A stretch of 64,000 nucleotides of DNA from the NCBI RefSeq assembly GCF_038246755.1, contig NZ_CP134706.1, positions 5,146,001 through 5,210,000 on the forward strand, given 5' to 3'. The translations under genes were made by a program, and so were the position numbers. Below the pieces are notes generated by a model, which did not search any database, was not told the origin of the DNA, and was given only the letters and a program-made list of their open reading frames with translations. Below, one piece after another: positions 10,237 through 18,947 of the stretch; position 1 is the first letter of the stretch, and each line of letters starts with the position of its first letter. This stretch comes from Micromonospora sp. FIMYZ51 (GTDB lineage: Bacteria; Actinomycetota; Actinomycetes; Mycobacteriales; Micromonosporaceae).

Positions 10237-11418
10237 TCAGGGCCGCCAACCCGTACCGGCCGCCCACTCCTCGGCCCGCAGCTGCTCCTCGTCGAACCAC
10301 GGGTCCTTCGCCGTGGCGTACGCCCCGCTGTCCGGTGCGGCGGCCGCCAGCTCCCGCTTCAGCATCAGGTACGCGGCCCGCCGATCCGGATCCGCCCGCA
10401 GGTGATCGCGCATCAGCAACGCGTACCGCCAGCCCGGTGAGCCGGTCACCCGCAGGTGCAGATGGACCGGGCGGGCCGGGTCGGCGCTGCCGTGCAACCG
10501 CTTCTCCCACCGACCGCTGCCGGCCGGTCGCGGGCTGTCCCACCAGTCGCCGGGCAGCCGGGGAAAGCCGGCGTCGGCGAGTCGCTCGGCCAGCGGCCCG
10601 TCGGCGTCGGCCAACGACGGCACGCTGAGCTGGATGTCGATCACGTCCTTGGCGGGCAGCCCGGTCATCGCGGTCGAACCGATGTGGTCGATCCGCAGGT
10701 CGGCCGGGGCGATCGCGTGCCGGATCCGGGCGGCGAGCCGGGCGTACTGCTGCGGCCAGGTCGGGTCCGGCTCGGCCAGCGTCACCCGGTGGGTCCGCAC
10801 TGCCCGCCGGTGCCGCACGTTCTCCTCGTAGGGGAGCAGCCGGTCGGACCAGAGCGCGTCGACCGCCGCGTGCAGTTGCGCGAGCGTGCCGTCGTTGGTG
10901 AGCAGCACGTCCGCCGCTGCGGCACGGCGGGCGTCGTCGGCCTGGGCGGCGATCCGCTGCTCGGCCTGCTCGCGACTCATCCCCCGGTCGCGGATCAGCC
11001 GCTCCAGCCGGGTGGCCACCGTCGTCTGCACCACCACAACCAGGTGGTACGCGGGCGCCAGCCCCACCTCGACCAGCAGCGGCACGTCGTTGACCACCAC
11101 CGCGTCCGGCGGTGCCGCGGCGATCAGTTCCGCCGTCCGGGCCCGGACCCGGGTGTGCACGATGGCCTCCAGCCGGCGGCGGGCCGCATCGTCGGCGAAG
11201 ACCAGTTCAGCCAGGGCGGCCCGGTCCAGGGCACCGTCGGCGTCCAGGATCCGGTCGGAGAAAGCGGCCACCACCTCGGCCAATCCCTCGGTACCGGGGG
11301 CCACCACTTCCCGCGCGACCTGGTCGGCGTCGACGAGCACCGCGCCGCGCTCGACCAACCGCCGCGCCACGACGCTTTTCCCTGACCCGATCCCGCCGGT
11401 CAATCCCACCCTCAGCAC
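10237..11418 (-). CDS. coaE: Dephospho-CoA kinase fused to a GrpB/UPF0157 domain
   Basis: Catalyses the last step of coenzyme A synthesis, ATP-dependent phosphorylation of dephospho-CoA. The N-terminal half (about 200 residues) has the P-loop GGIGSGKS (residues 8–15), DADQVAREVVAPG and the late RDRGMS lid segment. The C-terminal half (VTLAEPDPTWPQQYARLAARI...IDHIGSTAMTGLPAKDVIDIQL) is a GrpB/UPF0157 nucleotidyltransferase-like domain. This fusion is characteristic of actinobacterial CoaE. The GTG at 11418 gives the standard MLRVGLTGG start. An ATG at 11439 is also possible, and neither has a strong ribosome binding site. The product is 393 residues. Confidence 0.93.
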   Translation of the reverse strand: MLRVGLTGGIGSGKSVVARRLVERGAVLVDADQVAREVVAPGTEGLAEVVAAFSDRILDADGALDRAALAELVFADDAARRRLEAIVHTRVRARTAELIAAAPPDAVVVNDVPLLVEVGLAPAYHLVVVVQTTVATRLERLIRDRGMSREQAEQRIAAQADDARRAAAADVLLTNDGTLAQLHAAVDALWSDRLLPYEENVRHRRAVRTHRVTLAEPDPTWPQQYARLAARIRHAIAPADLRIDHIGSTAMTGLPAKDVIDIQLSVPSLADADGPLAERLADAGFPRLPGDWWDSPRPAGSGRWEKRLHGSADPARPVHLHLRVTGSPGWRYALLMRDHLRADPDRRAAYLMLKRELAAAAPDSGAYATAKDPWFDEEQLRAEEWAAGTGWRP

Positions 11419-11467
11419 GGCACCAGTCAACCTGATCATCCCGCTCTCACCAAACCCCACCCCACCT

Positions 11468-11528
11468 GTTGATCATGAGGTTAGCGGCACTTTGAAGATC
11501 AACTAATGCCGCTAACCTCATGATCAAC
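11468..11528. repeat. Perfect 22-base inverted repeat between rpsA and coaE
   Basis: Arms at 11468–11489 and 11507–11528 are exactly complementary over 22 bases (core GATCATGAGGTTAGCGGC) around a 17-base centre that itself contains GATCAAC. It lies about 140 bases past the rpsA stop and could act as a terminator there, but it lacks a following U-run. The arms are AT-richer than their surroundings. It resembles dispersed palindromes I recall from Micromonospora genomes. Confidence 0.8.
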
Positions 11529-11538
11529 GCGAGAGGGC

Positions 11539-11575
11539 GGGTGGGGGTGGGGGTGGGGGTGGGGGATGGGGAGGG
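11539..11575 (+). other. G-run tract (candidate G-quadruplex)
   Basis: Seven runs of three to five Gs separated by one or two bases (GGGTGGGGGTGGGGGTG and onward) on the plus strand, directly after the 22-base palindrome. The pattern satisfies the G-quadruplex rule several times over. It is in the gap downstream of rpsA, on the strand opposite to the rpsA transcript. Confidence 0.6.
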
Positions 11576-11670
11576 CCCGCCTTGATCCCGGGGTCCGGGG
11601 TCGAGGCGGGGCCCTTGTCGTCAGGCGACGGGTCCAGGTCGCGGCGCGGGGTCAGCGCGCCGGACCGGGG

Positions 11671-13158
11671 TCACTTGCCGCCGGCGAGCTTCTCCCGCAG
11701 TGCGGCGAGCGCCTCGTCGGTGGCCAGCGTGCCCGCGGGCTCCTCGGCCTGGCGGCTCGGGGCCGCGCTGGTCGAGGTGGTGGTGCCGGTCGCGGCGGGC
11801 TGCGGGTTGGCAGCGGCCTCGGCCTCGGCGGCCCGAGAGGTCTGCACCTGCTTCTGGTGCGCCTCCCAACGCTGCCGCGCCTCGGCGTACTGCGTCTCCC
11901 ACGTCTCGCGCTGCTTCTCGTACCCCTCGAGCCACTCGCCCGTCTCCGGGTCGAAGCCCTCCGGGTAGATGTAGTTGCCCTCGTTGTCGTAGGTCGCAGC
12001 CATGCCGTAGAGGGTCGGGTCGAAGTGCTCCTCGCCCTCGACGAAGCCCTCGTTGGCCTGCTTGAGCGAGAGCGAGATCCGGCGGCGCTCCAGGTCGATG
12101 TCGATGACCTTGACCATGACCTCGGAGCCGACCTGCACGACCTGCTCCGGGATCTCCACGTGGCGCTCGGCCAGCTCGGAGATGTGGACCAGGCCCTCGA
12201 TGCCGTCGTCCACCCGGACGAACGCGCCGAACGGCACCAGCTTGGTGACCTTACCCGGCACGATCTGCTGGATCGCGTGGGTGCGGGCGAACTGACGCCA
12301 CGGGTCCTCCTGGGTCGCCTTCAGCGACAGCGAGACCCGCTCGCGGTCCAGGTCGACGTCCAGAACCTCGACCTCGACCTCCTGGCCCACCTCGACGACC
12401 TCGGACGGGTGGTCGATGTGCTTCCAGGACAGCTCGGAGACGTGCACCAGGCCGTCCACGCCGCCAAGGTCGACGAACGCGCCGAAGTTGACGATCGAGG
12501 AGACGACGCCCTTGCGGACCTGCCCCTTCTGGAGCTTGTTGAGGAACTCGGTGCGCACCTCGGACTGCGTCTGCTCCAGCCAGGCCCGGCGGGACAGCAC
12601 CACGTTGTTGCGGTTCTTGTCCAGCTCGATGATCTTGGCTTCGAGCTCGCGGCCCACGTACGGCTGAAGGTCGCGCACCCGCCGCATCTCGACCAGGGAG
12701 GCGGGCAGGAAGCCGCGCAGCCCGATGTCGAGGATGAGGCCACCCTTGACCACCTCGATGACCGAGCCGCGGACGACACCGTCCTCGTCCTTGATCTTCT
12801 CGATCGTGCCCCAGGCCCGCTCGTACTGCGCCCGCTTCTTGGAGAGGATCAGCCGCCCCTCCTTGTCCTCCTTCTGGAGGACCAGGGCCTCGATGTGGTC
12901 ACCCACCGAGACGACCTCTGCCGGGTCCACGTCGTGCTTGATCGACAACTCCCGAGAGGGAATGACACCCTCGGTCTTGTAGCCGATGTCGAGCAGGACC
13001 TCGTCCCGGTCGACCTTGACGACGGTGCCTTCGACAATGTCGCCGTCGTTGAAGTACTTGATGGTCTCGTCGATCGCGGCGAGGAAAGCTTCCTCAGAGC
13101 CGAGGTCGTCGTGGGTGACCTTGGTGGCGCTCGAGGGGGCCTCGATGCTGCTCGTCAT
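11671..13158 (-). CDS. rpsA: 30S ribosomal protein S1
   Basis: RNA-binding protein that helps recruit mRNA to the 30S subunit. The 495-residue product has four S1 OB-fold repeats, as usual in actinobacteria: VEGTVVKVDRDEVLLDIGYK, VRGSVIEVVKGGLILDIGLRG, RKGVVSSIVNFGAFVDLGG and VPGKVTKLVPFGAFVRVDDG. The last two are the canonical GAFVDL/GLVHISEL type. The C-terminal tail (about 110 residues) is low-complexity, Ala/Thr/Gln-rich. The ATG at 13158 gives the expected N-terminus, with only a weakly placed GGAG upstream. Position next to coaE and polA matches the order known in mycobacteria and streptomycetes. Confidence 0.97.
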   Translation of the reverse strand: MTSSIEAPSSATKVTHDDLGSEEAFLAAIDETIKYFNDGDIVEGTVVKVDRDEVLLDIGYKTEGVIPSRELSIKHDVDPAEVVSVGDHIEALVLQKEDKEGRLILSKKRAQYERAWGTIEKIKDEDGVVRGSVIEVVKGGLILDIGLRGFLPASLVEMRRVRDLQPYVGRELEAKIIELDKNRNNVVLSRRAWLEQTQSEVRTEFLNKLQKGQVRKGVVSSIVNFGAFVDLGGVDGLVHVSELSWKHIDHPSEVVEVGQEVEVEVLDVDLDRERVSLSLKATQEDPWRQFARTHAIQQIVPGKVTKLVPFGAFVRVDDGIEGLVHISELAERHVEIPEQVVQVGSEVMVKVIDIDLERRRISLSLKQANEGFVEGEEHFDPTLYGMAATYDNEGNYIYPEGFDPETGEWLEGYEKQRETWETQYAEARQRWEAHQKQVQTSRAAEAEAAANPQPAATGTTTSTSAAPSRQAEEPAGTLATDEALAALREKLAGGK

Positions 13159-13335
13159 GTGGGCGGTTGCTCCGGTCGGATGTGTGTCACAGCAGGCTGG
13201 TGTCGCGGTGACCTGTGCGCGCCAACGGATCCGTCGGCGGGCCCACCTGGAAATCGCTGAACGAGATCTTGATGTGACTCCGTCGACCGCGCACCTGCTC
13301 CCTGCCGAGGCACACGATCCGCGAGCGCATCGTCT

Positions 13336-13366
13336 ACCCTACCCGCTGCATTACCACAGCGTGCAA
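13336..13366 (-). promoter_or_regulatory. Candidate rpsA promoter
   Basis: On the reverse strand TTGCAC (13361–13366) and TAGGGT (13336–13341) form a -35/-10 pair with a 19-base spacer, slightly long. This would give a leader of roughly 170 bases before rpsA, in keeping with the long leaders of S1 genes in other bacteria. The rest of the 325-base gap to the divergent methyltransferase holds nothing else I can support. Confidence 0.35.
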
Positions 13367-13483
13367 GCCCTCCCGGCTGCTGATCGCCGCACCACCCGCG
13401 AAAGCGGAGATTTCGCCCCAGCCGGTACCACCCGGGCCCGGGCTGCCGCCGGCCCCGGTCCCGGCGGGGCCTAGCGTGAGCTG

Positions 13484-14296
13484 ATGGACGACGACAACCG
13501 GGTGACCCGACGGCGGGTCGACCACGCCGAGGCGCGCCACGCCAACCGCCGCTGGTGGGATGCGGACGCCGACGCGTACCAGGCCGAACACGGGCACTTC
13601 CTGGGCGACGTGGACTTCGTCTGGTGCCCCGAAGGGCTGCGCGAGGCCGACGCCCGGCTGCTCGGCGAGCTGGCCGGACGCCGGGTGCTGGAGGTCGGCT
13701 GCGGTGCCGCGTCGTGCGCCCGCTGGCTGGCCACCGAGGGTGCCCGGCCGGTCGCCGTGGACCTCTCCGCCGGCATGTTGCGGCACGCCACCCGGGCCGC
13801 CGAGCGCAGCGGGGTACGCGTACCGCTGGCCCAGGCCGACGCGCTGGCGCTGCCGTTTTGCGACGCCAGCTTCGACATCGCCTGCACGGCGTTCGGAGCG
13901 GTGCCGTTCGTCGACGACTCGGCGGCGCTGATGCGCGAGGTGCACCGGGTGCTGCGTCCCGGCGGTCGTTGGGTTTTCTCGGTGACCCACCCGATGCGCT
14001 GGATCTTCCTCGACGACCCGGGCGAGGGCGGGCTGACCGCCGTGCACTCGTACTTCGACACCCGCCCCTACGTGGAGCAGGACGAGCGCGGTGTGGCCAG
14101 CTACGTGGAGCAGCACCGCACCCTCGGCGACCGGGTCCGCGAGCTGGTCGGCGCCGGCTTCCGGCTGCTGGACCTGGTGGAACCGGAGTGGCCCGAGGGG
14201 CACGAGGGAATCTGGGGGCAGTGGAGCCCGTTGCGCGGGCGGCTCTTCCCCGGCACCGCCATCTTCGTCACCGAGAAATCCGACCTCGCCCCGTAG
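13484..14296 (+). CDS. Class I SAM-dependent methyltransferase
   Basis: The 270-residue product carries the Rossmann methyltransferase motifs: motif I VLEVGCGAASCARWLA (about residues 69–84), the acidic end of strand 2 (VAVDLS), motif II/III around DALALPFCDASFDIACTAFGAVPF, and LREVHRVLRPGGRWVFSV-type post-motif (here MREVHRVLRPGG). This is the Methyltransf_11/25 type. The substrate cannot be read from the sequence. No Shine-Dalgarno is visible. TAGCGT lies six bases before the ATG, which fits a leaderless transcript. It is divergent from rpsA. Confidence 0.88.
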   Translation: MDDDNRVTRRRVDHAEARHANRRWWDADADAYQAEHGHFLGDVDFVWCPEGLREADARLLGELAGRRVLEVGCGAASCARWLATEGARPVAVDLSAGMLRHATRAAERSGVRVPLAQADALALPFCDASFDIACTAFGAVPFVDDSAALMREVHRVLRPGGRWVFSVTHPMRWIFLDDPGEGGLTAVHSYFDTRPYVEQDERGVASYVEQHRTLGDRVRELVGAGFRLLDLVEPEWPEGHEGIWGQWSPLRGRLFPGTAIFVTEKSDLAP

Positions 14297-14348
14297 CACC
14301 CGGCCCACTCCGGTCGTTTCCGCCCGGGGACCCGGGGTAACCCGGCGC

Positions 14349-14567
14349 ATGGCCGACAAGGAGTTCCGCACCGGCGACCACGTCTCCTGGGCCAGCCACA
14401 GCGGCCGGGCGTACGGAGTCGTCAAGGAGAAACTCACCGAACGCACCCACGTACGCGGACACCCGGTGAACGCCTCGCCGGAGCAGCCGCAGTACCGGAT
14501 CACCAACGACGACTCGGGTCGGGACGTCGCCCACCGCCCGGAGGTGTTGCGTCGTGAGCAGTCGTGA
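14349..14567 (+). CDS. DUF2945 (TUDOR-like) small protein
   Basis: A 72-residue protein beginning MADKEFRTGDHVSWASHSGR with the sequence KLTERTHVRGHPVNASPEQPQYRI typical of DUF2945, a small beta-barrel (hypervirulence-associated TUDOR-like) family of unknown function. It lies within a longer open frame that runs back into the methyltransferase, but homologues start at this ATG. It overlaps the DUF3140 start by 14 bases, indicating coupled translation. The pairing of DUF2945 with DUF3140 is common in actinobacteria. Confidence 0.82.
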   Translation: MADKEFRTGDHVSWASHSGRAYGVVKEKLTERTHVRGHPVNASPEQPQYRITNDDSGRDVAHRPEVLRREQS

Positions 14568-14982
14568 GGATCCCGACCAGACCTACCGGGAGTTCACCGA
14601 GGCGGTGAACATGAAGCCCGGTGAACTCTCCACCTGGTTGGAGACGGAGGAGTCCCAGCAGGTCGGCTGGCGCAAGGGCGGCAAGGGCGGCGAGTCCGTC
14701 GGCCACGAGTCCGGCCGGAAGATCATCGACCTGTTGCGGCGCAAACGCGACAAGCTCACCGAGGCCGACTACAAACACATGCGCAAGGTCGTCGGGTACG
14801 TCCGGCGGCACATGGCGCAGCGGCCCAGCGGCGACGTCCGCGCCACCCGGTGGCGGTACTCCCTGATGAACTGGGGCCACGACCCGGTCAAAGCCAAGCT
14901 GCCGCCACCTGGCGGCCCGTCCCGCAAGGCGCTCGAACGGCACGGGGCTCCGCCGAAGGCCCGACGGACCCGGCCGGCTTGA
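14554..14982 (+). CDS. DUF3140 family protein
   Basis: A 142-residue basic protein with the DUF3140 pattern FTEAVNMKPGELSTWLETEESQQVGWRKG, then GHESGRKIIDLLRRKRDKLTEADYKHMRKVVGYVRRHMAQRP and the terminal WRYSLMNWGHDP. Its many Lys/Arg residues and the GES-GHESGRKI helix suggest a DNA-associated role, but no function is established that I know of. The GTG start lies inside the end of the DUF2945 gene. The two form a small operon. Confidence 0.82.
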   Translation: MSSREDPDQTYREFTEAVNMKPGELSTWLETEESQQVGWRKGGKGGESVGHESGRKIIDLLRRKRDKLTEADYKHMRKVVGYVRRHMAQRPSGDVRATRWRYSLMNWGHDPVKAKLPPPGGPSRKALERHGAPPKARRTRPA

Positions 14983-15018
14983 CCTTGCCGCTGACGGCAG
15001 GGTCGCAGGATCGGCGGC

Positions 15019-15768
15019 ATGAATGATGTGCAGCGCAGAGCCGTCGTCGTCACCGGTGCCGGAACCGGCATCGGCCGCGCCACCGCCCGAGGCTTCAGCG
15101 TCGGCGGCGCCCAGGTGCTGGCGGTCGGCCGCCGCAGCGGGCCGCTGACCGAGACCGCGACCGGTCACCCGCTGATCACCCCGTTGGCCGTCGACGTGAC
15201 CGCCGCCGACGCGCCCCGCCGGGTGGTCGACGCCGCTCTGGATCAGTACGGCCGGTTGGACGTGCTTGTCAACAACGCGGGGATCGCCGGTGCCGGCCCG
15301 CTCGCCGACTTCGACGAGACGCACGCCCACGCCCAGCTCGCCACGAACCTGCTCGCCCCGGCCCGCCTCGCCCACGCCGCTCTCGACGCGCTCACCGCGA
15401 GCCGTGGCGTGATCGTCAACGTCACCACGGCGATCGGTCAGCGGGGCTGGCCGGGCTCCTCGATGTACGCGGCCGGCAAGTCCGCCCTCGACTCGCTGAC
15501 CCGCAGCTGGGCGGTGGAACTGGCACCGCGCGGCGTCCGGGTGGTCGCGGTCGCCCCCGGCGCGATCGACACGCCGATCGGCGACCACCAGGGCCTGACC
15601 CCCGAGCAACGCGCGGCGCTGCGCCGCTGGCAGGTCGATCACACGCCGCTGGGCCGCATCGGGCACCCGGAGGACGTAGCCTGGGCGATCCGGCAACTCT
15701 GCGACCCGGCGGCGGGCTTCGTCACCGGCGTGGTGCTGCCGGTCGACGGTGGAGCCGTCATCGGCTGA
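15019..15768 (+). CDS. Short-chain dehydrogenase/reductase
   Basis: NAD(P)-dependent oxidoreductase of the classical SDR family, 249 residues. Visible motifs are the nucleotide-binding TGAGTGIG (residues 12–19), LVNNAGIAG, and the catalytic YxxxK as Tyr150–Lys154, with the catalytic serine region VIVNVTTAIGQRG in which Thr replaces the usual Ser at one candidate position. The C-terminal PEDVAWAIRQLCDPAAGFVTGVVLPVDGG is standard. Substrate unknown. A MerR regulator follows 69 bases later on the same strand and probably controls it. CAGGAT is seven bases before the ATG. Confidence 0.9.
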   Translation: MNDVQRRAVVVTGAGTGIGRATARGFSVGGAQVLAVGRRSGPLTETATGHPLITPLAVDVTAADAPRRVVDAALDQYGRLDVLVNNAGIAGAGPLADFDETHAHAQLATNLLAPARLAHAALDALTASRGVIVNVTTAIGQRGWPGSSMYAAGKSALDSLTRSWAVELAPRGVRVVAVAPGAIDTPIGDHQGLTPEQRAALRRWQVDHTPLGRIGHPEDVAWAIRQLCDPAAGFVTGVVLPVDGGAVIG

Positions 15769-15837
15769 CACCGGCCCCCACCGTCGAGAGCTCGACGGGG
15801 CCGGGGTGATGGCAGACCGGGAACGAAGGGCGGGCGA

Positions 15838-16185
15838 ATGCGGATCGGCACACTGGCCAGGGTCACCGGCAGCACACCGCGTGCGCTGCGCCACTACGAG
15901 CAGCACGGTCTGATCGAGTCGCACCGCTCCGCAAACGGCTACCGGTGCTACCACCCGAGCGCCGTGAACCGGGTCCGCAACATCCGGCACCTGCTCGCCG
16001 CCGGGCTGACCCTCCAGGATGTCGACTTCTTCCGGCCCTGCCTGGACGGCGACGTGACCACGGCTCCGCCGTCACCCGCCGGCCTTCGGGTGGCCCAGGC
16101 CAGGCTCGCCGCCATCGACGCCCGGCTAGCCCAGCAGCACGGCATCCGCGACCGCCTCGCCGCCGCCCTGGACAGCGTCGGATAG
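15838..16185 (+). CDS. MerR-family transcriptional regulator
   Basis: A 115-residue protein with an N-terminal winged helix-turn-helix (MRIGTLARVTGSTPRALRHYEQHGLIESHRSANGYRCY cut into its usual blocks) and a C-terminal coiled coil for dimerisation (LRVAQARLAAIDARLAQQHGIRDRL). The single cysteine, in FRPCLDGD, does not make a metal site of the MerR/CueR type, so a redox or organic ligand is more likely. A purine-rich GAAGGGCGGGCGA precedes the ATG. It sits directly behind the SDR gene, the usual pattern for a MerR regulator and its target. Confidence 0.88.
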   Translation: MRIGTLARVTGSTPRALRHYEQHGLIESHRSANGYRCYHPSAVNRVRNIRHLLAAGLTLQDVDFFRPCLDGDVTTAPPSPAGLRVAQARLAAIDARLAQQHGIRDRLAAALDSVG

Positions 16186-16247
16186 ATCCTGGTACGACAG
16201 CGCCCGCCGGAGGGCAGTTCTGGACCAGGATCTCCGGCAGGGTGCGG

Positions 16248-18947
16248 TCAGTGGTCGGCGCTGTTCCAGTCGGGACCGTCGCCGACCGACACCTCCAACG
16301 GCACGGAGAGCGGGTAGGCCCCACCCATCTCCCGCCGGACCAGTTCCTCCAGCACCACCCGCTCCCCCGGCGCCACCTCGAAGACCAACTCGTCGTGCAC
16401 CTGGAGCAGCATCCGGGAACGCAGCCCGGCGTCGCGCAGCGCGGTGTCGACGTGCAGCATGGCGACCTTGATGATGTCCGCCGCGGAGCCCTGGATCGGG
16501 GCGTTGAGCGCCATCCGCTCGGCCATCTCCCGACGCTGCCGGTTGTCGCTGACCAGGTCGGGCAGGTAGCGACGGCGACCCAGGATGGTGGAGGTGTAGC
16601 CGTCCTGGCGGGCCCGGGCGACCACCTCCTGGAGGTAGTCGCGGACCCCGCCGAAGCCGGCGAAGTAGACCTCCATCAGCCCGCGCGCCTCCTCGGCGCT
16701 GATGCCGAGCTGCTGGGACAGGCCGAACGCGCTGAGCCCGTACGCCAGGCCGTAGTTCATCGCCTTGATCTTGCGCCGCTGGTCCGGGGTGACCTCGGCC
16801 ACCGGCACCCCGAAGACCGACGAGGCGGTGGCGGCGTGGAAGTCGTGCCCGGAGTTGAACGCCTCGATCAGCGCGTCGTCGGCCGACAGGTGCGCCATGA
16901 TCCGCATCTCGATCTGGCTGTAGTCGGCGGTGAGCAGGCACTCGTAGCCCTCCCCCACCACGAAGGCCCGCCGGATCCGCCGGCCCTCCTCGGTGCGGAT
17001 GGGAATGTTTTGCAGGTTCGGCTCGGTGGAGGAGAGCCGTCCGGTGGCGGCCACCGTCTGGTTGAAGGTGGTGTGGATGCGCCCGTCGTCGGAGACCGAC
17101 TTGAGCAGCCCGTCGACAGTCGACTTGAGCCGGGCCACGTCCCGGTGCCGCAGCAGGTGGTGCAGGAGCGGGTGCTCGGTCTGCGCGTAGAGCCACTGCA
17201 ACGCGTCCGCGTCGGTGGTGTAGCCGGTCTTGATCCGCTTCGTCTTGGGCAGGTTCAGCTCACCGAAGAGGATCTCCTGCAACTGCTTGGGCGAACCGAG
17301 GTTGAACTCCCGGCCGATCACCTCGTACGCCCCCTGCGCCGCGGCCTTCACCTCGGCGGCGAAGTGCGCCTCCAACTCGGAGAGATAGTCGGTGTCGGCG
17401 GCGATGCCGGTGCGCTCCAGGTCAGCGAGGACCCGCATCAGCGGCAGCTCCACCCCGGCCATCAGCCGGGCGGACTGCTCGCCGTCGCGGGACAGCTCCG
17501 CGTCGATCGCCTCCGCCAGGTCCAGGGTGGCCCGGGCGTGCAGCATGAGGTTCTGCTCGGCCTCGCCGTCACCGCCCAGCCCGTCGAGCGTCAGCTGGCC
17601 GTTGTCCGGCGCGTCGACCCGCAGCTCGCGGTGCAGGTACCGCAGCGCCAGGTCGGTCAGGTCGTAGGAGCGCTGGTCGGGGCGGGCCAGGTAGGCCGCG
17701 ATCTGGGTGTCCCGGGCGATGCCGGCCAGGGACCAACCGTGCGCGGCGAAGGCGAGCACGGCCGGCTTGCTGTCGTGCAGCACCTTGGGCCGGGTCTCGT
17801 CGGCCAGCCAGCCGGCCAGGGCCGCCTCGTCGCTCGCGTCGAGAGCACTCGGATCGAACCAGGCCGCCGCGCCGGCGGCGGTGGCCAGCGCCATGCCGGT
17901 GACGGTGGCGGTGTGTCGCCGGTTGGGGCCGGTGTCGAGCTTGACCGCCACGCCGACCGGGGTGCCCACCGGTGCGTACGTGCTCAGCCAGCCGGTCACC
18001 GCGCCCGGCGCGGTGAGCAGCTCGCCAGCCAGCTCGAAGCCCGCCTCCGCCTCCGGCTCGACGGCGTCCAGGTACTGGTAGAGACGGTCGCGCAGGATGC
18101 GGAACTGGAGGGTGTCGAAGACCTGGTGCACGGCCTCGCGGTCCCACCCCGGCCAGCGGGCGTCCTCGGGGCGCACCGGCAGCTCCAGGTCGGCGACCAG
18201 GCAGTTGATCTCGTAGTTGCGGATCACGTCGGCGAGCCGCTCGCGCAGGCTGTCGCCGGCCTTGCCCTTGATCTCGTCGGCGCGGGCCACCACGCCCTCC
18301 ACCCCGCCGTACGCGTTGATCCACTTGGCTGCGGTCTTCGGCCCGACACCGGGGACGCCGGGCAGGTTGTCGCTTGTCTCGCCGACCAGCGCGGCCAGGT
18401 CGCGGTAGCGCTCGGGGGGCACACCGTACTTGGCCTCGACCGCGGCCGGGTCCATCCGGGCCAGGTCGGAGACGCCCTTGCGGGGGTAGAGCACGGTGAT
18501 CTGCTCGTCGACGAGTTGGAAGGCGTCCCGGTCACCGGTGCAGATCAACACCGGTATGCCCGCGTCGCGGGCCTGGCAGGCCAGGGTGGCGATGATGTCG
18601 TCGGCCTCGTAGCCCTCCTTCTCCACCACCGGCACGCGCAGCGCGGCGAGAACCTCCTTGACCAGGCTGACCTGGCCCTTGAAGTCGGTCGGGGTCTCGC
18701 TGCGGCCGGCCTTGTACTCGGCGTACTTGTCGGTGCGGAAGGAGCGGCGGGACACGTCGAAGGCGACGACGATGTGGGTCGGCCGCTCGTCGCGCAGCAC
18801 GTTGATCAGCATCGAGGTGAAGCCGTACACCGCGTTGGTCGGCTGGCCCGTCGTGGTGGAGAAGTTTTCCACCGGCAGGGCGAAGAAGGCCCGGTATGCC
18901 AGGGAATGTCCGTCGACGAGGAGCAGGCGCGGCGTCGTAGCTGTCAC
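16248..18947 (-). CDS. polA: DNA polymerase I
   Basis: Repair and Okazaki-fragment-processing polymerase, 899 residues. The N-terminal 5'-3' exonuclease/flap domain is intact (LLLVDGHSLAYRAFFAL, YEADDIIATLA, TGDRDAFQLV, VPGVGPKTA). The middle domain lacks the acidic residues of a working 3'-5' exonuclease, as in other actinobacteria. Polymerase motifs A (DYSQIEMRIMAHLS), B (RRKIKAMNYGLAYG) and C (QVHDELVFEV) are present. The start is the GTG at 18947, giving the usual N-terminus. TAGAGT lies seven bases upstream with no ribosome binding site, so a leaderless message is likely. Confidence 0.97.
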   Translation of the reverse strand: MTATTPRLLLVDGHSLAYRAFFALPVENFSTTTGQPTNAVYGFTSMLINVLRDERPTHIVVAFDVSRRSFRTDKYAEYKAGRSETPTDFKGQVSLVKEVLAALRVPVVEKEGYEADDIIATLACQARDAGIPVLICTGDRDAFQLVDEQITVLYPRKGVSDLARMDPAAVEAKYGVPPERYRDLAALVGETSDNLPGVPGVGPKTAAKWINAYGGVEGVVARADEIKGKAGDSLRERLADVIRNYEINCLVADLELPVRPEDARWPGWDREAVHQVFDTLQFRILRDRLYQYLDAVEPEAEAGFELAGELLTAPGAVTGWLSTYAPVGTPVGVAVKLDTGPNRRHTATVTGMALATAAGAAAWFDPSALDASDEAALAGWLADETRPKVLHDSKPAVLAFAAHGWSLAGIARDTQIAAYLARPDQRSYDLTDLALRYLHRELRVDAPDNGQLTLDGLGGDGEAEQNLMLHARATLDLAEAIDAELSRDGEQSARLMAGVELPLMRVLADLERTGIAADTDYLSELEAHFAAEVKAAAQGAYEVIGREFNLGSPKQLQEILFGELNLPKTKRIKTGYTTDADALQWLYAQTEHPLLHHLLRHRDVARLKSTVDGLLKSVSDDGRIHTTFNQTVAATGRLSSTEPNLQNIPIRTEEGRRIRRAFVVGEGYECLLTADYSQIEMRIMAHLSADDALIEAFNSGHDFHAATASSVFGVPVAEVTPDQRRKIKAMNYGLAYGLSAFGLSQQLGISAEEARGLMEVYFAGFGGVRDYLQEVVARARQDGYTSTILGRRRYLPDLVSDNRQRREMAERMALNAPIQGSAADIIKVAMLHVDTALRDAGLRSRMLLQVHDELVFEVAPGERVVLEELVRREMGGAYPLSVPLEVSVGDGPDWNSADH

